A stretch of DNA of 64,000 nucleotides from positions 992,001 to 1,056,000 of the forward strand of contig NZ_ATVJ01000001.1 in assembly GCF_000420665.1 (NCBI RefSeq), given 5' to 3'. Source of the DNA: Ponticaulis koreensis DSM 19734. GTDB lineage: Bacteria; Pseudomonadota; Alphaproteobacteria; Caulobacterales; Hyphomonadaceae. The notes beneath the pieces were generated by a model that worked only from the letters and a program-made list of their open reading frames with translations, was not told the origin of the DNA and searched no databases. How positions within the stretch are numbered: the first letter of the stretch is position 1; each line of letters starts with the position of its first letter. Position numbers and translations under genes: made by a program. Shown here piece after piece: positions 8,776 through 17,991 of this stretch.

Positions 8776-10169
8776 GAGAGAAGCTCCTTCCAGCGGCTGA
8801 CCTGTTCGCGTACACGAACAGGCGATGTTCCGCCATAACTCTGGCGCGAATTGACTGATGCCTCAACAGTCAGAACCGAATATACGGCATCAGTAAGGCG
8901 CGGCTCAATCGATTTGAGATCATCAATTGAAAGCTCAGCCAGATCACAGCCTTTGTCTTCAGCCAGTTTTACGGTCGCGCCGGTTACGTGGTGCGCCTCA
9001 CGGAACGGGAGACCAAGCTCGCGGACGAGGTAGTCTGCAAGGTCTGTCGCCGTAGAAAAGCCGTGCGCCGCCGCAGCCCGCATGGCTGACTTATCTACCG
9101 TCCAGCTGGAAACCATGCCGGTCATGGAGGCAAGGCAAAGGTCCAGTGCGTCAAAAGCAAGGAAGGTCAGTTCCTTATCTTCCTGCATGTCTTTGGAATA
9201 GGCGAGTGGCAGGCCTTTCAGGACCGTCAGCAGTGCCTGAAGCGCACCATAAATTCGACCGGTTTTTGCGCGCACAAGCTCGGCTGCGTCCGGATTGCGC
9301 TTTTGCGGCATTATGGATGAGCCTGTGGACCAGGCGTCAGACAGGCGCACGAAGTGGAACTGTGCAGACGCCCAGATCACAATCTCTTCTGCAAGGCGGG
9401 AGAGATGCATGGCGCAGATCGAGCAGGCAGAGACAGCTTCGACAGCAAAGTCGCGCGCAGATACGGCGTCGAGAGAGTTTGCCATTGGCGCTTTGAAGCC
9501 GAGGTCGGCAGCTGTTTTCTGGCGGTCGATAGGGAAGCCCGTGCCAGCGAGAGCTGCTGCGCCAAGCGGGCTTTCATTCATCCGGTCCTGACAATCCAGA
9601 AAACGAGATCGGTCGCGCGAGAACATCTCGACATAAGCCATAAGGTGGTGGCCAAAGGTGACCGGCTGCGCCGTCTGAAGGTGGGTGAAACCCGGCATGA
9701 CGGTATCAGCGTGAAGGTCAGCCTGTTCAAGCAAAGCTTCCATGAGGCCGCGTGTCTGGTCGGCGCGGGTTTGCAGCGCCTGACGTGTCCAGAGACGAAA
9801 ATCCGTTGCGACCTGATCATTACGCGAACGCGCCGTGTGAAGGCGTCCGGCTGGTTCGCCGATAATTTCCTTCAGGCGTGCCTCGATATTCATGTGAATA
9901 TCTTCAAGGTCTTTGCGGAACGGGAAGTCGCCGCCGACAATTTCCTGTTCAACCTGATCGAGGCCTTCAAGTATTGCGTCGCGGTCTGTCTCAGAGACGA
10001 TGTTGCTATCAGCCAGCATCCGCACATGGGCGCGTGAGCCCTGAATGTCTTCAGCGGCCATGCGCTTGTCGACATCAATGCTCGCATTGATCGCTTCCAT
10101 CACTTCATCGGGCTTCGCGGCGAAACGTCCGCCCCACATTTCCTGACCGGAGGCTGGCTTTTTGGCCAT
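8772..10169 (-). CDS. argH: Argininosuccinate lyase
   Basis: Cleaves argininosuccinate to arginine and fumarate, the last step of arginine synthesis. The 465-residue length is typical, and the fumarase/aspartase superfamily signature [12 protein letters not shown] is intact, as are the upstream substrate blocks ([13 protein letters not shown] and [16 protein letters not shown], with the catalytic His region). It is the first gene of a four-gene minus-strand operon (argH-lptM-lysA-TIGR02302) and is divergent from the thioredoxin-like gene, with only 38 bases between start codons. Confidence 0.95.
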   Translation of the reverse strand: MAKKPASGQEMWGGRFAAKPDEVMEAINASIDVDKRMAAEDIQGSRAHVRMLADSNIVSETDRDAILEGLDQVEQEIVGGDFPFRKDLEDIHMNIEARLKEIIGEPAGRLHTARSRNDQVATDFRLWTRQALQTRADQTRGLMEALLEQADLHADTVMPGFTHLQTAQPVTFGHHLMAYVEMFSRDRSRFLDCQDRMNESPLGAAALAGTGFPIDRQKTAADLGFKAPMANSLDAVSARDFAVEAVSACSICAMHLSRLAEEIVIWASAQFHFVRLSDAWSTGSSIMPQKRNPDAAELVRAKTGRIYGALQALLTVLKGLPLAYSKDMQEDKELTFLAFDALDLCLASMTGMVSSWTVDKSAMRAAAAHGFSTATDLADYLVRELGLPFREAHHVTGATVKLAEDKGCDLAELSIDDLKSIEPRLTDAVYSVLTVEASVNSRQSYGGTSPVRVREQVSRWKELLS

Positions 10170-10207
10170 AATTACTATCTCTTACGTTGCAACGAATGAG
10201 GCCTGTA

Positions 10208-10792
10208 ATGACAAAACTCACACGTATAGGAATTCCGCTAATGCTTTTGATCGGGCTTGGCGCATTTGTCTATGCCTGGTTTTCCGCAGCATCCCCGAGT
10301 GTTACGCGCGAAGGCATCCAGTCTTACGCGGTCGGAGAGATGTCCCGCCTTCAATTCCAACGCGCCGGCGAGCCGATCTCGACGGCCGAGTTCCAGGCGC
10401 CTGACGGAACTACAGCAACGCTGGCAGACTATACCGGGCGTATTCTGGTTGTGAACTTCTGGGGTACGACCTGCGCGCCTTGCGTTCTTGAAATGCCAAC
10501 GCTTGCCGCCCTGCAGAACGAATTCGACGAGAGCGATCTCCTTGTGATGCCTCTGTCTTTCGACCGCGTCGGTGACTATCCGATGGCACGCGAGCGCCTT
10601 GATGAGCTGACCGACGGCGCACTCGATTTCTACGGCGATGCCGAGCGCGGCGTTATGTTCGACTCTTACATTGGCGGATTTCCAAGCACGGTCATTTACG
10701 ACCGGAATGGACGGGAAGTCGCCCGTTTTGAGGGCGACACGGACTGGGCATCAGAAGAAGCTCTGGAACTTTTCCGGGCGCTGGTCGGCTGA
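10208..10792 (+). CDS. TlpA-like membrane-anchored thioredoxin
   Basis: 194-residue protein with an uncleaved N-terminal anchor (PLMLLIGLGAFVYAWFSA) and a TlpA/ResA-type thioredoxin fold facing the periplasm. The redox site is WGTTCAPC and the cis-proline loop is GGFPSTVIYDRNG. Such proteins reduce disulfides, often during cytochrome c or oxidase maturation; the substrate here is unknown. The ATG at 10208 is preferred over upstream codons at 10187 and 10196 because GAGG stands 6 bases before it. The gene ends exactly where the convergent unknown gene ends. Confidence 0.85.
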   Translation: MTKLTRIGIPLMLLIGLGAFVYAWFSAASPSVTREGIQSYAVGEMSRLQFQRAGEPISTAEFQAPDGTTATLADYTGRILVVNFWGTTCAPCVLEMPTLAALQNEFDESDLLVMPLSFDRVGDYPMARERLDELTDGALDFYGDAERGVMFDSYIGGFPSTVIYDRNGREVARFEGDTDWASEEALELFRALVG

Positions 10793-12502
10793 TCAGCCTT
10801 CAGAGGCTTTAGGCAGTTCTGTAGCAGCGCGGGCTGCCTGAGACAGATCGCGTAGCATCCGGCTGAGATCAGGATTGGTTTTCAGCGCTTCGCGTGCGTC
10901 CTGCTCTTTCAGCATTTTAGTTGCGGACATCGCCGCTAGTGTCGAGCTCTGCCCCTTCGGAAGCGCCTCGGCGGCAAGGCGGAATAGCGCAACGGCTGCC
11001 AGAGCTGGTGAGCCAGCCTTGCGGGCGACCGACGGGAACAGCTTGGCATTCGAAATCAGGCGGACGCCGAGCGCGTCGAGATCCTGCGCGCCGTGAATGC
11101 GCTCTGCCTCAGGCAGGTCAGATTTCAAAAGCGCGGCTTGTGTCGCGCGTAGCGTCATCAGCACCTGCACGTGCCGACCTTCATTGTTCATCACCGCTTC
11201 TTCAAAGCGGGGCTGACCGATCATACCCCGGAGCAGAGTGATCATTTTGGTGCGGGCGTCATAGCCAACCAGATTGTCCTGCAATTTGAGAAGCTGCATC
11301 GGACGATCCAGAATTTCAAACCGCTCCAGATAGCCATCGACCGTGTCCGTCGACATGAGGCGTTTGGAGCGCGCGCAGAAGGAGTCATACATTTCTGCGT
11401 GGCGATTGGACTTCATGATTTTGACGAGCCGGTCACCGAAGTCCTTCAACATCTTGAATTCGGTCAGCAGGCATTTCTCGTAAAGGCGATGGTTCGACCC
11501 GATATGCTCAAAAATGCGCGATACGATTGTCTGTGATGCCGTTGGCAAAAGACCCAGTTGTACTGCTTCTGCCAAAGCTTGCGCGTGAGGCAGGTCATGC
11601 AGCGGATCACGCGTATTGCGTCTGTCAGGGCGGGGTTCGAGCACACCGATGAGCCGGTCGACGACTTCGCCGGTGTTTTGTGTTTCGCCCAGAATGGCGC
11701 TGACTGCACCCGGTGTGTCGATCCACTCGGAGAAATAATCGGTCAGGACTTCGTTGACGAATTTTCGATCGGCTTCCTCAAGCGTTTCAGCTTCTTTCCA
11801 GATTTCGACAAGTCCGGTCAGCTTTTTGGGCCAGCTCGTCTCACGCATCAGCCGGTCAGCCAGAGCCGACTTGAACGCTGTTAGAAGGTTCGGCTTCTGA
11901 CGACATTTTTTGACGACGTCGTCGAGCGTGCCTTCGTATTTCACAAAGCGCCCAGCTTTTTTCTCTTTGAAGATGCTGTTGACGCCCTGATTAACCAACT
12001 CGTGCAATTGACGTGCAATCGCGTGCAGACTTTCTTCGCCGGCCCGCGCGATTGCAACGCGCTGAATGGCCTGTGTGATTTCCGAGCCGGAACTTTCAAG
12101 AATTTCCAGAAGGTCTGTTCGATATATAAGTTCGCCCGGCAGTACGCGGTGTCGTTCGAGAAAGCGTGGAATGACTTCCAGATAGGTTTTACGTGCTGAA
12201 ACTTTCCGAAGGTCGCCCGCAGAGACACAAGAAGATGTCTGTTGCGGAATAAAGGTGCGAGATGGACGTTTGCGCGGCTCTTCGCAGTCGCCAAGCGCGG
12301 CAACCAGAATGGCAATATAATCACCATTCGCGCCTTTGCGCTCTTCCTTCATAACCTTCACGCCACCTTGCGGATGGCTCTTCAGAAATGCGTTTGCGCG
12401 CTCAATGGCCTTCTGGCGATTCGGAATCGCATCGACCAATGCCCAGCTCGCTTTGGGCGATTTTCTCAGAAAAAGTTCGAAATGTGTTTCGCGACCGCCC
12501 AT
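10793..12502 (-). CDS. Unrecognised large helical protein, 569 aa
   Basis: I do not recognise a family. The 569-residue protein has no signal peptide or membrane helix, is predicted almost wholly alpha-helical, and is rich in Leu/Ala/Arg/Glu. The N-terminal 60 residues (MGGRETHFELFLRK onwards, with KASWALVDAI) look like a small separate domain; a Ser/Pro/Arg linker at about 78-95 follows, then a long helical body. The start at 12502 has AGGTGG upstream. It is divergent from chvI across 141 bases and abuts the thioredoxin gene tail to tail. Position suggests a conserved chromosomal gene, possibly linked to ChvGI signalling, but that is only neighbourhood inference. Confidence 0.6.
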   Translation of the reverse strand: MGGRETHFELFLRKSPKASWALVDAIPNRQKAIERANAFLKSHPQGGVKVMKEERKGANGDYIAILVAALGDCEEPRKRPSRTFIPQQTSSCVSAGDLRKVSARKTYLEVIPRFLERHRVLPGELIYRTDLLEILESSGSEITQAIQRVAIARAGEESLHAIARQLHELVNQGVNSIFKEKKAGRFVKYEGTLDDVVKKCRQKPNLLTAFKSALADRLMRETSWPKKLTGLVEIWKEAETLEEADRKFVNEVLTDYFSEWIDTPGAVSAILGETQNTGEVVDRLIGVLEPRPDRRNTRDPLHDLPHAQALAEAVQLGLLPTASQTIVSRIFEHIGSNHRLYEKCLLTEFKMLKDFGDRLVKIMKSNRHAEMYDSFCARSKRLMSTDTVDGYLERFEILDRPMQLLKLQDNLVGYDARTKMITLLRGMIGQPRFEEAVMNNEGRHVQVLMTLRATQAALLKSDLPEAERIHGAQDLDALGVRLISNAKLFPSVARKAGSPALAAVALFRLAAEALPKGQSSTLAAMSATKMLKEQDAREALKTNPDLSRMLRDLSQAARAATELPKASEG

Positions 12503-12643
12503 AACCCACCTGCTTTTTAAGGGATTATCATACTCCTGTCCGCTTAAGGTCACATGAAAGTCGCCTTTAAAGGTTGTAGTTTCCCCGTTATGGTCTTGTT
12601 AAAGAACGACGAGCGCCTGGGACGGCATAGAGAAGGAGCTGGG

Positions 12644-13333
12644 ATGGCTACGCTGGCATTAGTGGACGATGACGAGAACATCGTTGAATCCCTCAAAATG
12701 TTTTTTGAGGCGGAAGGGTATAAGGTCCGTACATATCATGACGGGCAGACGGCGTTGACGGCTCTGACCGAGACACCGCCTGATCTGGTTGTTCTGGATG
12801 TGAAAATGCCAAAGATGGACGGCATGGAAGTTCTGCGCCGTCTGCGTCAGACTTCCGACATTCCTGTAATTTTTCTGACGTCGAAAGATGAGGAAATCGA
12901 CGAGGTGATCGGTTTCAACATCGGTGCTGACGACTTCGTGCGTAAGCCTTGCTCCAACCGTCTCCTGTCCGAACGTGTAAAAGCTGTTCTTCGTCGTTCA
13001 CGCGGCGCGGTTGAGGTTGAAGGCGATCAGAAGCCGATTGTTCGTGGCCGTCTCGTGCTTGATCCGAACCGCCATGTCTGTTCATGGGATGGTGAGCCGG
13101 TTCGCCTGACGGTGACTGAATTTCTTATTCTCCTCGCCCTCGCTCAACGTCCGGGCTTTGTTAAAAATCGCGACCAGCTCATGGACGCGGCGTATGACGA
13201 CCAGATCTATGTCGATGACCGAACAATCGACAGCCATATCAAACGCCTACGGAAGAAATTCCGTGAAGTAGACGGCGAGTTCGACGCAATCGAAACCCTC
13301 TATGGCGTCGGATATCGCTATAAGGAGAGCTAG
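12644..13333 (+). CDS. chvI: Response regulator ChvI (OmpR/PhoB type)
   Basis: 229-residue two-component response regulator. The receiver domain has the acidic pair DDD at 8-10, the phosphoacceptor D52 ([13 protein letters not shown]), T at TSKDEE and the conserved K in RKPCS. A C-terminal winged helix with the [15 protein letters not shown] recognition helix and the GVGYRY end follows. The ATG at 12644 has AAGGAG at ideal spacing, so the 30 extra upstream codons are probably not translated. ChvGI systems respond to envelope or acid stress in alphaproteobacteria. It is followed by its kinase gene, with overlap. Confidence 0.9.
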   Translation: MATLALVDDDENIVESLKMFFEAEGYKVRTYHDGQTALTALTETPPDLVVLDVKMPKMDGMEVLRRLRQTSDIPVIFLTSKDEEIDEVIGFNIGADDFVRKPCSNRLLSERVKAVLRRSRGAVEVEGDQKPIVRGRLVLDPNRHVCSWDGEPVRLTVTEFLILLALAQRPGFVKNRDQLMDAAYDDQIYVDDRTIDSHIKRLRKKFREVDGEFDAIETLYGVGYRYKES

Positions 13334-14939
13334 CCTGTCGGTTCAGCGAAAATCGCGGACTTTTGTGAACTCGCGGATTGCGAGGCTGATTTTTGCCTCC
13401 AATCTCGCGGGTCTGCTCGTTCTGATCATCGGCGCACTCGTGCTGAACGAGATGCGTGTGGGTCTTGTGCAGGCGCGGATAGACAGCCTCAATACACAGG
13501 GTGACCTGATCGTCTCGGTTCTGGCTGAAGGCGCCACTGTTGGCGATCCGGAGCCGGAACTGATTGAAGTGAATGCACGACGCATTCTGAAGCGTCTGGA
13601 GCTACCGTCCACTATTCAGGCCCGGATATACAATGCAGATAGCGAGATGGTCGGCGATTATAACCTGCTCTCGGACCGGGTGGATGAATTCGCGCTCGGT
13701 GCGCTGGACGAGCCCAATATGTTTGAGAGTTTTGTCGGCGGTGTATCCGGTTTCATGGATAGTATCGGGCGCTGGCTTCAATCGAGCGCGCGCGAGTCGC
13801 TCCTGCAGCCGGGCACTTTTGAAGACGAGCTGAATGAGGCTTTGTCTGGTGAGCGTGTGTCAGGCGAGCGCATCACGGATGACGGGCAGCGTGTTGTTTC
13901 TGTATCTCTGCCTATCCAGCACGTGTCAGCAGTCGTCGGGGTTCTGACGATTGAAGCCAGTGATGTAGATACGATTGTGCGCCGTGAACGCGCTGCGCTT
14001 CTGCCCTTTATTGCCGTTGCGATCATCGTGTCGCTTCTTTCCTCTGCGCTGCTCGCGATCATGATTGCACGCCCGCTCAGGCGTCTCGCGCTGGCTGCTG
14101 ACCGGGTAGGGTCTGGCGCAGCAGAAAAAATCGAGCTGCCAGCACTCACTAGCCGTAAAGACGAGATTGGCGAGCTGGCGGATTCTCTCGAAGGGATGAC
14201 GGCTGCGCTGTTTGACCGGATCGTAGCCAACGAGGCGTTTGCTGCAGACGTGGCGCACGAACTTAAAAATCCGCTGACCTCTATCCGGAGCGCGGTGGAA
14301 ACCTCCGAACGTGTGACGGATCCGGAAGCGCGTGAGAAACTACGCAAAGTCATTGCTTCGGATGTGCGCCGTCTGGATCGTCTGATTACTGACATTTCCA
14401 ATGCGACGCGCCTTGAGGCGGAAACGGCGAGACTTCCGAACACCTCGGTCGATCTTGGCCAACTTCTGACCGATCTCACAGAAACTTATGATGCGATCCG
14501 GAATGAAGGCGACCCACGTGTGCGTTTCGAGCGGGATGAAGATAGCGGCGATCTGATTGTCCTCGGACGTGATGGCGCGCTCGGCCAGGTGTTCAGAAAC
14601 CTGATTGAGAATGCGCGGTCTTTCTCTCCTGAAGACGGGCAGGTCGTTGTTCGCGGTCGCACAATGGCGGTACGTGGACGCGCATCTGTCGAAATCAGTG
14701 TTGAGGATGAAGGCCCGGGTATTCCGGACGGCAAGCTCGAGAAGATTTTCGAACGCTTTTATACTGACCGGCCCGCGGGTACGAAATTTGGCCTGAATTC
14801 AGGGCTTGGCCTGTCTATCGTCGCGCAGATCGTAGAAAGCCACCGCGGGACAGTGGAAGCCGAAAACCGTGAGGATGCAGACGGCAATGTGCTTGGCGCT
14901 CGCTTCGTCGTTGTGCTGCCAGCTCAGCTTCAGAGCTGA
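13302..14939 (+). CDS. chvG: Sensor histidine kinase ChvG
   Basis: Inner-membrane kinase partner of ChvI. It has two membrane helices (about 30-50 and 232-255) flanking a periplasmic sensor of about 180 residues, then HAMP, HisKA with H319 in [11 protein letters not shown], and HATPase_c with the N-box near [10 protein letters not shown] and G-boxes [16 protein letters not shown] and GLGLSIV. The ATG at 13302 overlaps chvI by 32 bases. A strong AAGGAG at 13322-13327 stands 7 bases before an in-frame CTG at 13335, so the true start may lie there, giving 534 residues. A periplasmic repressor such as ExoR is not encoded nearby. Confidence 0.88.
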   Translation: MASDIAIRRASLSVQRKSRTFVNSRIARLIFASNLAGLLVLIIGALVLNEMRVGLVQARIDSLNTQGDLIVSVLAEGATVGDPEPELIEVNARRILKRLELPSTIQARIYNADSEMVGDYNLLSDRVDEFALGALDEPNMFESFVGGVSGFMDSIGRWLQSSARESLLQPGTFEDELNEALSGERVSGERITDDGQRVVSVSLPIQHVSAVVGVLTIEASDVDTIVRRERAALLPFIAVAIIVSLLSSALLAIMIARPLRRLALAADRVGSGAAEKIELPALTSRKDEIGELADSLEGMTAALFDRIVANEAFAADVAHELKNPLTSIRSAVETSERVTDPEAREKLRKVIASDVRRLDRLITDISNATRLEAETARLPNTSVDLGQLLTDLTETYDAIRNEGDPRVRFERDEDSGDLIVLGRDGALGQVFRNLIENARSFSPEDGQVVVRGRTMAVRGRASVEISVEDEGPGIPDGKLEKIFERFYTDRPAGTKFGLNSGLGLSIVAQIVESHRGTVEAENREDADGNVLGARFVVVLPAQLQS

Positions 14940-15097
14940 CGGGACGATCCCATGTCGCAATTTCGACACATGTTGAAAAAACTGGCCACACAATTTGCCG
15001 GATTTTCTGATTAACGATGCTGCAATTGCAAAAACCCCCTTGCCAAGTGGAAACGTCTGACCTCACTCTTGTAGTTTAGTCGGTTGAAAGGTTTCCC

Positions 15098-15502
15098 ATG
15101 ATCGGTGTCGTGGTGGTCAGTCACGGAAAACTCGCACGTGAGCTTGTTGCAGCAACAGAGCACGTCGTGGGTGAGCAGCGTCGGTTCCGGTCGATTTCAA
15201 TCGAGCCAGATGACGATATGGATGCACGTCGCACCCAGATTCTGGAGACAGCCGAAGCCTGCGATGATGGCGACGGCGTTATTCTTCTGACAGACATGTT
15301 CGGTGGCACGCCGTCCAATCTTGCCATTTCCGTTATGGGGCAGGGCAAGATTGAAGTGATTGCCGGTGTGAACCTGCCAATGCTGATCAAGCTGGCTGAA
15401 GTTCGCGAACGTATGTCCATGCAGGAAGCGGCTGAGGCGGCTCAGGAAGCGGCCCGCAAATATATTTCCATCGCATCGAAGGTGTTAGTCCGATCCCAGT
15501 AG
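15098..15502 (+). CDS. PTS EIIA component, mannose family (EIIA-Man/ManX)
   Basis: 134-residue cytoplasmic phosphocarrier of the mannose EIIA fold. The phosphorylated histidine is H9 in VVVSHGKLA, and the LLTDMFGGTPSN block is intact. No EIIB/EIIC permease genes are nearby, so it is probably part of a regulatory PTS-Ntr type chain rather than a sugar transporter, as in other alphaproteobacteria that carry it beside chvGI. AAAGG upstream supports the start. The HPr gene follows after 8 bases. The usual hprK gene between chvG and this gene is missing (see findings). Confidence 0.88.
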   Translation: MIGVVVVSHGKLARELVAATEHVVGEQRRFRSISIEPDDDMDARRTQILETAEACDDGDGVILLTDMFGGTPSNLAISVMGQGKIEVIAGVNLPMLIKLAEVRERMSMQEAAEAAQEAARKYISIASKVLVRSQ

Positions 15503-15510
15503 AGTTTGAA

Positions 15511-15783
15511 ATGTCCTGTACGCGTGTTGTTGAGATATGTAACCAGAAGGGCCTGCATGCACGGGCCTCGGCGGCATTCTCTCGAACAGCGCAGGAATTT
15601 ACTTCAAGCATTCAGGTCTCGCGCGCCGGTATGGAAGCGGATGGAAAATCCATCATAGAGCTGCTCTCGCTTGGCGCGGGTAAGGGCTATGAGATTGAAA
15701 TTTCTGCCACTGGCGAAGACGCCGAAGCCGCTGTTCAGGCTCTCATTGATCTCGTGAATAATCGCTTTGGGGAAGAGTGCTAG
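15511..15783 (+). CDS. HPr-family phosphocarrier protein (NPr-like)
   Basis: 90-residue HPr. The active-site histidine is H16 in NQKGLHARAS, and a serine that can be targeted by HPr kinase is kept (S47 in DGKSIIELLSL). It would pass phosphate from an enzyme I homologue (not in this window) to EIIA proteins such as its upstream neighbour. It is transcribed with the EIIA gene and ends 9 bases before the stop of the convergent EF-hand gene. Confidence 0.92.
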   Translation: MSCTRVVEICNQKGLHARASAAFSRTAQEFTSSIQVSRAGMEADGKSIIELLSLGAGKGYEIEISATGEDAEAAVQALIDLVNNRFGEEC

Positions 15784-15792
15784 GCTGAATCC

Positions 15793-16356
15793 TTAGCGGT
15801 TCGCGCCGCTACGGTCTGCGATATTCGGACGAAGCAGACGATCTGCGCCGCCATTTTCCCGATCACCGCGTTCACGACCCGGCCCGAGGGTCAGGGTTTC
15901 AAACATGATGCGGCTTTCATCATTCTCAAAGCGCTGCGACAGGGTGAGCATGCCCTGAACAAACTCGTCTTCGGTTACCTGATTGGGCGTCGCAGCAGGA
16001 AACAGGCGCGGATTGGCAATGACATCATTTTCGCCAGCAAAGCGCGCTGCCCAGTTGCGTTGCTCGATAGGTGTCAGAACTTCATTTCCGTCCTGATCGG
16101 CATTGCGAAAGGCAAGGCGTGCGCCTGCTTCGATCTCGTCATGCGTAATTTCGAGGTCGAGATTGCGGTCGAAGGCAATAAAGATCATCGCGCCAGACTT
16201 CAGGAATGTCGCGCCGGCGCGGTCTTCGTTCAGGCCGTTTCCGCCACGCACGGGCAGACGCTCCTGGGCAAATGACGTCCCGATGAGAGACAGGCAGAGC
16301 CCGGCTCCGGCCGCCGTGATCATGGCTTTGAACGCGCTGTTTGCTGAAGCTTTCAC
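15793..16356 (-). CDS. Exported EF-hand protein
   Basis: 187-residue protein with a signal peptide (hydrophobic core MITAAGAGLCLSLIGTSF, probable cleavage AFA-Q). Two EF-hand-like calcium loops are visible: one beginning DRNLDLEITHDE and one beginning DQDGNEVLTPIE, each with the acidic and Asn spacing of the 12-residue loop and a Glu at the last position. The C-terminus is Arg/Gly/Asp-rich and probably unstructured. It probably binds calcium in the periplasm; a more specific role cannot be given. It is divergent from ahcY. Confidence 0.75.
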   Translation of the reverse strand: MKASANSAFKAMITAAGAGLCLSLIGTSFAQERLPVRGGNGLNEDRAGATFLKSGAMIFIAFDRNLDLEITHDEIEAGARLAFRNADQDGNEVLTPIEQRNWAARFAGENDVIANPRLFPAATPNQVTEDEFVQGMLTLSQRFENDESRIMFETLTLGPGRERGDRENGGADRLLRPNIADRSGANR

Positions 16357-16452
16357 TCATCGTCTCCGTCTGGTTCGCGGTGAGACTATGCTCACATTTC
16401 TCCCGCGCAAAGCATTTTGTCCGTGGCTGACTGAATTGTCATCTTCAAAAAA

Positions 16453-16474
16453 CATATAAAGGAATATTTATATG
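16453..16474. promoter_or_regulatory. Perfect inverted repeat upstream of ahcY
   Basis: CATATAAA-GGAATA-TTTATATG, two perfect 8-base arms around a 6-base spacer, 67 bases before the ahcY start codon. It has the size of a site for a dimeric regulator. Methionine-cycle repressors such as SahR control ahcY in some proteobacteria, but I cannot match a known consensus from memory. It could instead fold as an RNA hairpin in the leader. Confidence 0.5.
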
Positions 16475-16541
16475 GTTTGGTGATTATGGTCGTCTCTGGT
16501 ATATGCGACCCAGAAATTTTCCCCTTTGAAAGGCTAAACCC

Positions 16542-17936
16542 ATGTCCAACGATTATCAGGTTGCCGATATTTCCCTCGCTGACTTCGGTCGCAAGGAGAT
16601 CGAAATTGCTGAAACAGAAATGCCGGGCCTGATGGCTGCGCGCGAGGAGTTTGGCGCGAGCCAGCCTCTTAAAGGCGCGCGCATTGCCGGATCTCTGCAC
16701 ATGACGATCCAGACGGCTGTTCTCATCCAGACGCTTGAGGCGCTGGGCGCAGAAGTGCGTTGGGCAAGCTGCAATATCTACTCCACGCAGGATCACGCTG
16801 CTGCGGCGATCGCTGCTAATGGCACGCCTGTCTTCGCGCACAAGGGTGAGACCCTCGAAGAATATTGGGATTTTGCTGACAAAATCTTCTTCTGGCCGAA
16901 TGGCGAGCTTGCCAACATGATCCTCGACGATGGCGGCGATGCGACGATGTATATTCTGCTCGGCGCGCGCGCTGAGGCAGGTGAAGACGTTCTCTCCAAT
17001 CCGGGCTCTGAAGAAGAGGAAGTTCTCTTCGCCCAGATCAAAAAGCGCCTTGCGGCAAGCCCGGGTTTCTTCACGAAACAACGCGACGCTATTCAGGGCG
17101 TGACAGAAGAAACAACGACAGGCGTGAACCGTCTCTATCAACTCGTTGAAAAAGGCATGCTGCCTTTCCCTGCGATCAACGTGAATGATAGTGTCACCAA
17201 GTCCAAGTTTGATAACAAATACGGTTGTAAAGAGAGCCTTGTAGACGCGATCCGCCGCGGCACAGACGTTATGATGGCAGGTAAAGTCGCATTCGTTGCA
17301 GGCTATGGCGATGTGGGCAAAGGGTCTGCTGCGTCTCTTGCTGGTGCTGGTGCACGTATCATCGTTTCAGAAGCTGATCCGATCTGTGCGCTTCAGGCTG
17401 CAATGGATGGCTTTGAAGTGAAAACGCTGGAAGGGTCACTTCCCCGCGCTGACATTTTCGTCACCTGTACGGGTAACCGCGACATCATCACGATCGACCA
17501 TATGCGTGAGATGAAGGATATGGCGATCGTTTGTAACATCGGTCACTTCGACAACGAGATTCAGGTCGAAGCTCTTCGGAACTATAAGTGGACGAATATC
17601 AAGCCGCAGGTCGACATGATCGAATTCCCTGATGGCAAGCGTATCATCCTTCTCTCTGAAGGCCGCCTTGTGAATCTTGGCAACGCCACGGGTCACCCGT
17701 CTTTCGTTATGTCCGCGTCGTTCACTAACCAGACGCTCGCGCAGATCGAACTCTGGACCAAAGGCGACCAGTACGAGAACAAGGTCTACACCCTGCCGAA
17801 AACACTGGACGAGAAAGTGGCTGCGCTTCACCTCGACAAGCTTGGCGTGGAACTGACCCAACTGAACCCGGTTCAGGCGTCTTATATTGGTGTGAAGCCT
17901 GAAGGCCCGTTCAAGCCGGAACACTACCGCTACTAG
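16542..17936 (+). CDS. ahcY: Adenosylhomocysteinase (S-adenosylhomocysteine hydrolase)
   Basis: Splits S-adenosylhomocysteine to adenosine and homocysteine with bound NAD, removing the product inhibitor of methyltransferases. The 464-residue length is typical of the proteobacterial form with the extra insert (about 150-190). Visible signatures are [22 protein letters not shown], the catalytic [17 protein letters not shown] block, NAD-binding [18 protein letters not shown], the [10 protein letters not shown] motif and the C-terminal [13 protein letters not shown] tail with the conserved K and Y. It is followed by a strong terminator, and an inverted repeat lies upstream. Confidence 0.97.
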   Translation: MSNDYQVADISLADFGRKEIEIAETEMPGLMAAREEFGASQPLKGARIAGSLHMTIQTAVLIQTLEALGAEVRWASCNIYSTQDHAAAAIAANGTPVFAHKGETLEEYWDFADKIFFWPNGELANMILDDGGDATMYILLGARAEAGEDVLSNPGSEEEEVLFAQIKKRLAASPGFFTKQRDAIQGVTEETTTGVNRLYQLVEKGMLPFPAINVNDSVTKSKFDNKYGCKESLVDAIRRGTDVMMAGKVAFVAGYGDVGKGSAASLAGAGARIIVSEADPICALQAAMDGFEVKTLEGSLPRADIFVTCTGNRDIITIDHMREMKDMAIVCNIGHFDNEIQVEALRNYKWTNIKPQVDMIEFPDGKRIILLSEGRLVNLGNATGHPSFVMSASFTNQTLAQIELWTKGDQYENKVYTLPKTLDEKVAALHLDKLGVELTQLNPVQASYIGVKPEGPFKPEHYRY

Positions 17937-17958
17937 GCGGACGCAAAATCAGACGAAG

Positions 17959-17990
17959 AGAGCGCTGGGCATCACCGGCGCTCTTTTTGT
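17959..17990. terminator. Rho-independent terminator after ahcY
   Basis: AGAGCGC pairs with GCGCTCT, followed by five T on the plus strand. It begins 22 bases after the ahcY stop. It ends just before the stop of the convergent decarboxylase gene and could affect both transcripts. Confidence 0.8.
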
Positions 17991-17991
17991 T

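Noticed and set aside
9354-10037. 227-codon frame opposite argH
   Set aside because: Antisense shadow of argH, which has all its signatures in place.
16357-16541. SAM or SAH riboswitch upstream of ahcY
   Set aside because: I looked for a pseudoknotted GC-rich core but found only an AT-rich palindrome; no known riboswitch consensus could be matched by eye.
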